Shown: piece by piece, positions 56,963 through 64,000 of the stretch | Layout of the letters: every line of letters begins with the position of its first letter | Position numbering within the stretch: the first letter of the stretch is position 1 | Assembly (NCBI GenBank): GCA_002427745.1 | Contig: DIYF01000070.1 | Span: forward strand, 43,000 to 106,999 | Direction: 5' to 3' | Length of the DNA: 64,000 nucleotides | Origin: Roseivirga sp. UBA6061 | Lineage (GTDB): Bacteria > Bacteroidota > Bacteroidia > Cytophagales > Cyclobacteriaceae | The notes under the pieces: generated by a model | What the model was told of the DNA's origin: nothing | Seen by the model: the letters and a program-made list of their open reading frames with translations, nothing else | The model's database searches: none | Program-made: the position numbers and the translations under genes

Positions 56963-59900
56963 TTATTTTTTGATCATCAGCTTTTTGGTTTCCAGGTAAC
57001 CTGCGGTGCGTACCCTGATCATGTAGATACCTTCTGTCACATCGGAACCATCAAAAGTAACTTTGTACTCAGTGTCGGCTTCTGCCATTCCTTTGTACAG
57101 GGTGCTGATCAGCAGACCTTTTGTACTGTAAATGCCTACAGATACAGGGCCTGCCTCGCTCACCTTAAAGGTGATATTGGCCACAGATTTAGTTGGGTTT
57201 GGATAAGCTGAGATGTTGATCTCAGTGTTTTTAGTCAACTCATTGGCATCATCAGCCAGGTTGTTGCTGGCAGCACCTCCTACACTCAGTGATGTCTGAG
57301 TTGAACCACAACTTCCCAGTGTAGCACCATATCTCAGGTAGTAGTCTACATCATCCTGATCTACACAGTAGGTATATCCATTCAGGCAGATACGCACATC
57401 ACCATCATAAGGAGTCACTCCGGTGTCGCAGTCATCATTAGAAGCATCACAGTTGTCGAGGTCCATATTAATGTCACCCTGTACCCAGTGACCTCTGTTG
57501 TTTTTATACCAGAACCAGCCCGAGATACCATAGTTGCTGTTCTTATTGTTGGCAGCTTCTCCTACCTGGAATCCATAGTGGAAGTTAGAAGGCATGTGAT
57601 AGAGTTTTTTCACATAACCGGTGTTGTGTCCAAGACCAACAAGTCTGGTTTCCTTACTCTGATCCATGATATAGTAAGTCCAGTCACGATATTCATTACC
57701 GGCAAGACCCGCCTCATCTTTGTAGCTTCTGCCCAGAGCCGACCACTCTGACCAGGTCATAGCATCACTCAGGTAGAATTCGATCTGCCATTTATCGTTG
57801 GAGTTACGTCTGTTGGAAACAATACCGGTAACCTTGGCTTTACCACCTTCCAGTTTTGTAAAAGAACCGCTGTTGTCTTCGAAGAAGAACTGAGCATCAC
57901 TATGGTAGTTTCCATAGTCACTCAACCACAGCGCGTGACCGCCACCTTCAGCTGCACGGGCATCGCATGACTGATTGGTTTCATCATCATCGTCTTCTTC
58001 AAGAGTACAGGAGCTTCCTTCGCCATCGGTATAGCCTGTAATCGTAAATGGTCCGTAAGTCTCTCCCAATATATTGATAGAGCAGGATGTATGAATTTCA
58101 TAGAAAGAAGAACCGATTCTCAGATGTGTTTTGGAATCCAGTCTTCCATGTCTGTCATAACCGTTTACTGTAATCACATCTCCATTCTGAACATTATGGA
58201 ACTTGTCTATCAGTACAGTGTATCTCTTGTTGTAGACTTTAATGGTAACATCTGATACACCATTGTATACGAAGGTGAAGTTTCTCATTCTTCCTTCACA
58301 CTGACAGTCATTATCATCTCCTGAATCACCACCGTCACCATGTCCACCACCATAATAGTTGCCACTGTAGTTACCTCCATAATAGGTGGTAGAACTGCTA
58401 TAGCTGTTTGAATATGATCTGTGGCTGGTATCTTCACAACGTACATCCACTACCTCAATATCAAAAGTCTCTGTAGCAGTACAGCCATTCGCGTCTGTTA
58501 CAATTACGGTGTAGGTAGTAGACTCTTGTGGTGCCACCACCGCGCTGTTGTCAGAAGTACAGGCGATAGCATTTTCAGGGAACCACTCATAGGTATAAGG
58601 TCCAACACCACCTGTCACATCAGCTGTCAGAGTTACTGTCTGCTCTCCGTATCCCAGGTAGATAGTGTTTTGTGCGCCACCGTTGGCTACCGGGTATTCA
58701 GGGCTTACGGTACCGGTTACCTCCAGGCTGGTAGAAGATTCAAGCTCTACCGAAGCAGTAGCGCTACCTCCATTTGGATCGGAAACGGTTACTGTATAGG
58801 TACCGGCTCCCAGGTTACTGATACTGGCAGTGGTGGCTCCATTACTCCAGAGGTAGCTATAGTCTCCACAACCTCCGTCAGCGATGGCAGCAATGGCACC
58901 AATTTCATCTTCAGAGCAGGTGAGCTGCTGTGTAACGTTCAACGCAACACTTACCGGAGCAGCTACCACCGTAATGTCGAACGATGCTGTAGCACTGTTA
59001 CCAGCATTGTCGGTAGCAGTATAGGTCACGGTAGTTGTTCCGACAGGGAATACATCACCCGGGTTATGCGAGGCTACCAGATTTACCTGACAGTTGTCGG
59101 TAGCAGCAGGAACGTTCCAGTGAATGCTCTCACCGCAATTAGCGTCCTGCTCGTTATATACAATGTTGGCAGGCATGTTTGTGATAACGGGTAGCACATT
59201 GTCGATTACCGTTACAGTAGCCGTCTTAGAGGATGTATTACCCTGAGTATCTGTTACGGTCAATGTTACCGTGTTTTCGCCAAGGTCACTGCAGTCAAAT
59301 GTACTGGTGTTTATTACTACAGTACTGATGCCACAGTTGTCAGTGCTGCCATTGTTGATTTGACTGGCAGTGATGCTGGCCTGGCCATTGACATCCAGTT
59401 GTACTGTGATGTTTTGAGTAGCTGCGACCGGGGCAGTATTATCTACTACGGTCACGGTAGCCGTAGCGGAAGCCGTGTTACCGCTGGCATCTGTACCTGT
59501 CAATGTCACGGTATTGGCACCGAGATCAGAACAGTCAAAATTCAGTTGGTCCAGACTCAGTGTCAGATCACAGTTGTCATAAGAACCATTGTTGATTTGT
59601 GCAGTAGTCACAGACGCATTGCCACTGGCGTCCAGGCTGACAGTCACATCCTGAGTGATGACAGTTGGTGCTACATTATCCTCAATTGTCACCGTAATGG
59701 TTTCCGTTGAGGAGTTGTTATGAGCATCTGTGAGGGTTATGGTAACTGTGTTTTGTCCGAGATCAGAGCAATCGAAGTCAACCTGATCGATTGTAAGTTC
59801 CGCATCTCCACATGCTCCCTCATCCACGAAAGTAGTACAGGTGGTGATGTCCATATTGAAATCACCCTGAACAAGGTCTCCGTTATAATTGGTGTAGAAG

Positions 59901-62900
59901 AACCAACCTGACATGCCATAGTTGCCGTTCTTGTCGTTGGCAGCCTGTCCAACCTGGAAACCGAAGTTATAGTTAGATGGCATATGGGTGATAGCAGTGC
60001 TCTTGCCTGCGTTACTGCCAAGTCCTGTAAGCGTAGATGGATTGGAAGGGTTGGTATCCATTATGTAGTAGCTCCAGTCTTTATAACTGTCTCCCACGGT
60101 ATTGGCATTGCCTTTCCAGCTTCTTCCCATGGCAGACCACGCACTCCAGTCTTTTCTGTCAATCAGGTTCAACACCACTTCCCACTGGTCATTGTTGTCC
60201 TGAGGGTTTACAATGGTACCTCTTACAGTAGCCGTACCGCCTGAGAACTGGGTGAGTTTTCCTCCGTTACTGTCAAATACAAAATCAATGAAGTTGCTGT
60301 TGTTAGGGAAGTAGTGTCTCAGTGCCACGGAGTGGTTACTGTTACCTTCATAAGCAGTCACCTCACACTCCTCGTAAGTGTTGTTGGTGATAATATCTGC
60401 AGGATTCAGCTTTGCCTCTCCATTTGCATCAAGCTGCAGTGTTACATCCTGAGCATTGATAACAGGAGCGTTATTGTCTACTATGGTCACGATGGCGGTG
60501 GCAGAAGAAGTATTTCCACTGGCATCCGTACCGGTCAATGTTACAGTATTCTCACCTACATGACTACAGTCAAAGTTCAGCTGATCAAGGCTCAGTGTCA
60601 GATCACAGTTATCAGAAGAACCGTTGTCGATTTGGGCGACTGTGACAGAGGCATTTCCATTGGCGTCAAGATTCACAGTTACATCCTGCGTGATAACGGT
60701 AGGAGCCGTATTGTCTCTTACTGTCACAATTACTGAGGTGGTGGTAATATTACCAGCTGCATCAGCTGCCTGAACAGTCACCGTATTGTCACCGATGTCA
60801 GAGCAGTCAAATGAGGTCTGCGTGACAACCGTTTCAGTAATAGCACAGTTATCAGTCACACTTGCGATTACCTGGCTTTCGGTGATGTTAGCCTGTCCAT
60901 TAGCATTCAGGTCCACTGTAATGTTTTGAGTGGTGATTACCGGAGCCGTGTTGTCAATCACCGTCACCGTAGCGGTAGCAGAAGCTGAGTTACCACTGGC
61001 ATCCGTACCGGTCAAAGTCACTGTATTGGCACCGAGATCAGAGCAATCGAAATTCAGCTGATCAAGGTTCAATGTCAGATCACAGTTATCAGAAGAGCCG
61101 TTATCGATTTGAGCGACTGTAACAGAAGCATTTCCGCTGGCGTCAAGATTCACAGTTACATCCTGCGTGATAACGGTAGGAGCGGTATTGTCTCTTACTG
61201 TCACAATTACTGAGGTGGTGGTGATATTACCTGCTGCATCAGCTGCCTGAACAGTCACTGTATTTTCACCGATGTCAGAGCAATCAAATGAGGTCTGTGT
61301 GACAACTGTTTCAGTAATGGCACAGTTATCAGTCACACTTGCGATTACCTGGCTTTCGGTAATGTTAGCCTGTCCGCTGGCATTCAGGTCCACCGTGATG
61401 TTTTGAGTGGTGATTACCGGAGCCGTGTTGTCAATCACCGTCACAGTAGCGGTAGCAGAGGCTGAGTTACCACTGGCATCCGTACCGGTCAAAGTCACTG
61501 TATTGGCACCGAGATCAGAGCAATCGAAATTCAACTGATCAAGGCTCAGGGTCAGATCACAGTTATCAGAAGAGCCGTTGTCGATTTGAGCAACTGTAAC
61601 AGAAGCATTTCCGCTGGCGTCAAGATTCACAGTTACATCCTGAGTGATAACGGTAGGAGCGGTGTTATCAACTACGGTTACCGTTGCAGTAGCTGTTGCT
61701 GTATTTCCACTTGTATCTGTACCTGTCAGTGTTACTGTGTTGGCGCCAATATCAGAGCAGTTAAAGTTAAGCTTGTCCAGGCTCAGTGTCAGATCACAAT
61801 TGTCTGAAGAGCCATTATCAATCTGGCCTGTAGTGATAGAAGCATTTCCGTTACTGTCCAGATTTACCGTAATATCCTGAGCCAATACAGTAGGCGCCAG
61901 ATCATCAGCGATGGTTACAGTCACCGTTTCGGTAGTCACTACATTGTTGGCTGTAGTAGCAGTGATGGTTACGGTATTTTCACCGGCATCTGTACAATCA
62001 AAATCAGTCTGACTGATCTCGATAGTAGCTTCTCCGCATGAATCAGAACCGACAGTAGTGGTGCAGTTGGTTATATCAAGGTTGAAGTCTCCCTGAACAT
62101 AATTACCCTGATCGTTTTGGTAAGTGAACCAACCTGACATTCCCAGATCCGTGTCTTTGTCATTGGCTGCCTGCCCCACCTGGAATCCATATCTCAGATT
62201 GGCAGGACGGTGGGTCAGGGTTTTTACTTTACCAGCGTTGCTACCCAGGCCAGTCAGAGTAGAAGGTCTGGATGGGTTGGTGTCCATTTCATAATAATCC
62301 CAGTTGAGGTAGTTGGTTCCTACATTACTGGCTCTTCCTTTCCAGGACCTTCCCAGGGCAGACCAGGCATCCCAGTCTCTTTTATCGGCCAGATTTAACT
62401 GAACAGTCCAGCTGTCATTCGCATCGTTTTTATTCACGATTGTTCCGGTAACGGTTGCTGTACCATCAGGATTCTGAGTCAGCGTTCCCCCATTACTGTC
62501 GAAGTGGAAATCAGTATTCTGATTACTCGCTGTGTACTTGCTGAGCCATACTGCATGAGAGTTGTTGTTTCCATATCTCGCTACAGTACATTCAGTAGTT
62601 ACCTCTCCCAGCAAATCTTCAGCATCAATACTGGCCATGCCGTTCTCATCCAGTGACACGGTAATGTCTGAAGGAGTGATGGTCACAGCATTGTTATCGA
62701 TTACAGTAACAATGGCAGTAGCAGAAGCAGTGTTGCCACTGGCATCTGTACCTGTAAGGGTTACTGTATTTTCTCCTACATTGGTACAGTCAAAATCAAG
62801 CTGATTGAGTGTCAGGGTCAGATCACAGTTATCAGAAGATCCGTTGTCAACTTGTGCTACCGTGATAGAAGCATTACCTGAATTATCAAGGTTGATGCTT

Positions 62901-64000
62901 ACATCTTGCGCAATGACAGTAGGAGCTATCGTATCAGCGATGGTTACCGTCACACTGGCAGTGGACTGGTTTCCGTTGGCATCAGTAGCAGTTACGGTAA
63001 TGACATTGTCACCAACATGAGTACAGTCGAAGTTGGTTTGACTAACAGTTATATCGGCAGTACCGCAGTTGTCTGTTGCAGTAGCTACCTGCGATTCTGT
63101 AATCACTGCATTTCCGTTGGCATCAAGGCTAACGCTGATATTCTGTGTTGTAATCACAGGTGCAGTATTGTCTACTACAGTAACAGTCGCAGTAGCGGAG
63201 GCAGTGTTACCGCTGGCATCGGTACCGGTCAGCGTTACGGTATTTGCTCCCAAATCCGAGCAATCAAAGTTCAGCGTATCCAGGCTCAGGGTCAGATCAC
63301 AATTGTCAGAAGAACCGTTATCGATCTGAGCTGTTGTAATCGATGCGTTGCCGAAAGCGTCAAGGTTAACAGTGATGTTTTGTGTTACTACCGTTGGGGC
63401 TGTTACATCTCTTACTGTGACTATGGCAGTAGAAGAAGTAATGTTCCCCCCTGCATCGGCAGCCTGAATGGTGACTGTATTATCTCCGATGTTTGAGCAA
63501 TCAAAGTTCAGTGGACCTACAAATATTTCAGTTACAGAACAGTTATCTGTGATGCTTGAGTACACCTGGTTTTCTGAGATGGTTACCTGTCCATTGGCAT
63601 CCAGGTCAACGGTAATGTTTTGTGGCACAATCACCGGAGCGATCTGATCCTGAACCGTTACCGTGGCAGTAGTGGTACTGCTCAGACCGTTCATGTCAGT
63701 GACCGTCATAGTTACCGTATTAGGGCCAAGGTTCGTACAGTCGAAATCAGGAGTATCTATGGTAATAGTATCAATGCCACAGTTATCCGAACTACCATTA
63801 TCAATTTGTGCTGCCGTGATGCTGGCTTGTCCGTTTGCATCCAACTGGATTGTAATATCCTGAGCGATGGCGGTTGGTGCGATGATATCTGTTACGGTTA
63901 CGGTAGCGTTGGCAGTGCTGCTGTTACCGGCTGCATCAGTTACAGTAAGTACCACTGTATTGTCACCTACATCATTACAGTCAAAGTCTGTTTTGCTGAT
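56963..64000 (-). CDS. Giant T9SS adhesin-like protein, 3' part (start lies beyond the window)
   Basis: The frame is open to the window edge and gives 2345 residues of the C-terminal part. Counting from the edge, most of the chain is HYR/Ig-like repeats of about 80 residues with a conserved pair of Cys (DNC ... FDC) and the text TVTVVDNTAPVIT. Three copies of an unassigned domain of about 180 residues interrupt or follow the repeats. Then come a SprB-type repeat (LTCSEDEIGAIAAIADGGCG), a further Ig-like unit, a Ser/Tyr/Gly-rich linker (SYSNSYSSSTTYYGGNYSG), a DUF7467-like domain (CQCEGRMRNFTFVYNG), the third unassigned copy, a short motif (RICLNGYTYCVDQDDV) and a T9SS type A sorting domain (SAYPNPTKSVANITFKV). 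It is probably a surface adhesin or matrix protein. Confidence 0.88.
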   Translation of the reverse strand: MSKTDFDCNDVGDNTVVLTVTDAAGNSSTANATVTVTDIIAPTAIAQDITIQLDANGQASITAAQIDNGSSDNCGIDTITIDTPDFDCTNLGPNTVTMTVTDMNGLSSTTTATVTVQDQIAPVIVPQNITVDLDANGQVTISENQVYSSITDNCSVTEIFVGPLNFDCSNIGDNTVTIQAADAGGNITSSTAIVTVRDVTAPTVVTQNITVNLDAFGNASITTAQIDNGSSDNCDLTLSLDTLNFDCSDLGANTVTLTGTDASGNTASATATVTVVDNTAPVITTQNISVSLDANGNAVITESQVATATDNCGTADITVSQTNFDCTHVGDNVITVTATDANGNQSTASVTVTIADTIAPTVIAQDVSINLDNSGNASITVAQVDNGSSDNCDLTLTLNQLDFDCTNVGENTVTLTGTDASGNTASATAIVTVIDNNAVTITPSDITVSLDENGMASIDAEDLLGEVTTECTVARYGNNNSHAVWLSKYTASNQNTDFHFDSNGGTLTQNPDGTATVTGTIVNKNDANDSWTVQLNLADKRDWDAWSALGRSWKGRASNVGTNYLNWDYYEMDTNPSRPSTLTGLGSNAGKVKTLTHRPANLRYGFQVGQAANDKDTDLGMSGWFTYQNDQGNYVQGDFNLDITNCTTTVGSDSCGEATIEISQTDFDCTDAGENTVTITATTANNVVTTETVTVTIADDLAPTVLAQDITVNLDSNGNASITTGQIDNGSSDNCDLTLSLDKLNFNCSDIGANTVTLTGTDTSGNTATATATVTVVDNTAPTVITQDVTVNLDASGNASVTVAQIDNGSSDNCDLTLSLDQLNFDCSDLGANTVTLTGTDASGNSASATATVTVIDNTAPVITTQNITVDLNASGQANITESQVIASVTDNCAITETVVTQTSFDCSDIGENTVTVQAADAAGNITTTSVIVTVRDNTAPTVITQDVTVNLDASGNASVTVAQIDNGSSDNCDLTLNLDQLNFDCSDLGANTVTLTGTDASGNSASATATVTVIDNTAPVITTQNITVDLNANGQANITESQVIASVTDNCAITETVVTQTSFDCSDIGDNTVTVQAADAAGNITTTSVIVTVRDNTAPTVITQDVTVNLDANGNASVTVAQIDNGSSDNCDLTLSLDQLNFDCSHVGENTVTLTGTDASGNTSSATAIVTIVDNNAPVINAQDVTLQLDANGEAKLNPADIITNNTYEECEVTAYEGNSNHSVALRHYFPNNSNFIDFVFDSNGGKLTQFSGGTATVRGTIVNPQDNNDQWEVVLNLIDRKDWSAWSAMGRSWKGNANTVGDSYKDWSYYIMDTNPSNPSTLTGLGSNAGKSTAITHMPSNYNFGFQVGQAANDKNGNYGMSGWFFYTNYNGDLVQGDFNMDITTCTTFVDEGACGDAELTIDQVDFDCSDLGQNTVTITLTDAHNNSSTETITVTIEDNVAPTVITQDVTVSLDASGNASVTTAQINNGSYDNCDLTLSLDQLNFDCSDLGANTVTLTGTDASGNTASATATVTVVDNTAPVAATQNITVQLDVNGQASITASQINNGSTDNCGISTVVINTSTFDCSDLGENTVTLTVTDTQGNTSSKTATVTVIDNVLPVITNMPANIVYNEQDANCGESIHWNVPAATDNCQVNLVASHNPGDVFPVGTTTVTYTATDNAGNSATASFDITVVAAPVSVALNVTQQLTCSEDEIGAIAAIADGGCGDYSYLWSNGATTASISNLGAGTYTVTVSDPNGGSATASVELESSTSLEVTGTVSPEYPVANGGAQNTIYLGYGEQTVTLTADVTGGVGPYTYEWFPENAIACTSDNSAVVAPQESTTYTVIVTDANGCTATETFDIEVVDVRCEDTSHRSYSNSYSSSTTYYGGNYSGNYYGGGHGDGGDSGDDNDCQCEGRMRNFTFVYNGVSDVTIKVYNKRYTVLIDKFHNVQNGDVITVNGYDRHGRLDSKTHLRIGSSFYEIHTSCSINILGETYGPFTITGYTDGEGSSCTLEEDDDDETNQSCDARAAEGGGHALWLSDYGNYHSDAQFFFEDNSGSFTKLEGGKAKVTGIVSNRRNSNDKWQIEFYLSDAMTWSEWSALGRSYKDEAGLAGNEYRDWTYYIMDQSKETRLVGLGHNTGYVKKLYHMPSNFHYGFQVGEAANNKNSNYGISGWFWYKNNRGHWVQGDINMDLDNCDASNDDCDTGVTPYDGDVRICLNGYTYCVDQDDVDYYLRYGATLGSCGSTQTSLSVGGAASNNLADDANELTKNTEINISAYPNPTKSVANITFKVSEAGPVSVGIYSTKGLLISTLYKGMAEADTEYKVTFDGSDVTEGIYMIRVRTAGYLETKKLMIKK
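57430..57965 (-). other. Unassigned ~180-residue domain, copy 3 (C-terminal) in the giant adhesin
   Basis: Encodes the segment from AAEGGGHALWLSDYG to QGDINMDLDNCD. Shared marks with the other two copies are a GHALWLS-type opening, a TxxxGGxAxVTGxVxN strand, WSEWSALGRSYK, YYIMD, LGHNTG, HMPSNFHYGFQVGEAANNK and YGISGWFWY. It lies after the DUF7467-like domain and before the T9SS end. Confidence 0.75.
59830..60370 (-). other. Unassigned ~180-residue domain, copy 2 in the giant adhesin
   Basis: Encodes the segment from ECEVTAYEGNSNHSVALRHY to QGDFNMDITTCTT. It shares WSAWSAMGRSWKG, YYIMDTNPSNPSTLTGLGSN, HMPSNYNFGFQVGQAANDK and YGMSGWFFY with copy 1. It is inserted after a truncated HYR start (INAQDVTLQLDANGEAKL) and is followed by the second part of that repeat. 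Confidence 0.75.
60700..61653 (-). repeat. Near-identical 477-bp tandem direct repeat (two copies)
   Basis: The bases at 60711-60720 recur at 61188-61197, an offset of 477 bp (159 codons, two HYR units), and the match holds over the whole interval with scattered changes, mostly silent. A partial third copy precedes it (about 60480-60700). The in-frame offset points to recent duplication or gene conversion within the array. Confidence 0.8.
62050..62595 (-). other. Unassigned ~180-residue domain, copy 1 in the giant adhesin
   Basis: Encodes the segment from ECTVARYGNNNSHAVWLSKY to QGDFNLDITNCTT. Core marks: DAWSALGRSWKG, YYEMDTNPSRPSTLTGLGSN, HRPANLRYGFQVGQAANDK and LGMSGWFTY. As in copy 2, it splits one HYR-like repeat (before: ITVSLDENGMASIDAEDLLGEV; after: GSDSCGEATIEISQTDFDCTD). 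Confidence 0.75.

Larger units (their letters stand above)
59200..64000 (-). repeat. HYR/Ig-like repeat array of the giant adhesin
   Basis: About fifteen tandem repeats of roughly 240 bp (about 80 codons) occupy this stretch apart from the two inserted domains. Each has the opening APxVxTQxITVxLDAxGxAxITxxQI, the DNC cysteine and the FDCSDLGxNTVTLTxTDxxGN core. DNA identity between some neighbours is very high. Confidence 0.88.

Noticed and set aside
58421..59194. 257-codon plus-strand open frame opposite the giant adhesin
   Set aside because: It mirrors the Thr/Ser/Gly-rich coding strand, has no recognisable domain and the minus-strand frame is clearly the real gene.
59200..64000. CRISPR-like or satellite-like array suggested by regular near-identical repeats
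   Set aside because: The repeats are about 240 bp, keep a single open frame and encode HYR/Ig-like protein domains, so they are coding repeats.
1..64000. tRNA, rRNA, IS element or prophage genes
   Set aside because: No gap has a cloverleaf-like sequence with CCA end or a rRNA-like stretch, and no transposase, integrase or phage structural protein was recognised.

Overview
The window looks like chromosomal DNA from a member of the Bacteroidota, most likely a marine or soil Cytophagales (Fulvivirga/Roseivirga/Marivirga-like). The evidence is indirect but consistent. Several secreted proteins end in type IX secretion (T9SS) sorting domains. Bacteroidota-style promoters (-33 TTG-like, -7 TAnnTTTG) precede many genes. 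The ribosomal cluster rpmB/rpmG/DUF4295/ftsY has family-typical gene content. Bacillithiol genes (bshC, ytxJ), a fused E1 alpha/beta 2-oxoacid dehydrogenase and SusC-like TonB receptor architecture are also present. No tRNA, rRNA, insertion sequence, prophage or CRISPR array was seen.

Layout. 0-5 kb: minus-strand housekeeping block (start of rny, zapA, a coiled-coil gene, pheT, a DUF1684 protein, radC, rpsT). 5-9 kb: secreted or periplasmic proteins of unclear role, including an atypical phosphatase-like protein, a DUF7477-type protein and a very Arg-rich protein. 9-21.8 kb: metabolism and RNA modification (ytxJ plus fused E1; divergent M16 peptidase; ispF-mnmD-lipoprotein-T9SS propeller operon; 5-FTHF cyclo-ligase and bshC; rimO). 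21.9-29.7 kb: an accessory-looking block lying between rimO and ftsY. It holds an AT-rich trio (small Cys-rich secreted peptide, BF3164-like propeller lipoprotein, DUF1573 protein), a lipoprotein, a 1586-aa T9SS propeller/PKD protein and an 86-aa orphan. 29.7-35.4 kb: ftsY, DUF4295, rpmG, pepP, rpmB, two bacterial PH-domain membrane proteins, DUF5522. 35.5-46.5 kb: ornithine aminotransferase, a TPR sensor kinase with its NarL-type regulator, then seven uncharacterised membrane or secreted genes in two transcription units. 46.5-56.8 kb: TonB-type outer-membrane protein, a CPBP protease/DUF2975/HTH operon, DUF4870, hemB, amine oxidase plus lipoprotein hydrolase, fatty-acid desaturase and a GroES-like protein. 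57-64 kb: the 3' part of a giant T9SS adhesin-like gene that runs off the window.

The most interesting signals are these. (1) A 29-bp palindrome-containing element occurs upstream of two orphan operons (40261 and 44092), each exactly 69 bp before a TTTG of a -7 box; this suggests an undescribed operator/regulon next to a two-component system. (2) A roughly 180-residue domain appears three times in the giant adhesin, inserted among HYR-like repeats, and I cannot assign it to a known family. (3) The AT-rich peptide/propeller/DUF1573 trio sits inside a normally tight housekeeping neighbourhood. (4) A long hairpin overlaps the start of a lipoprotein hydrolase gene behind the desaturase.
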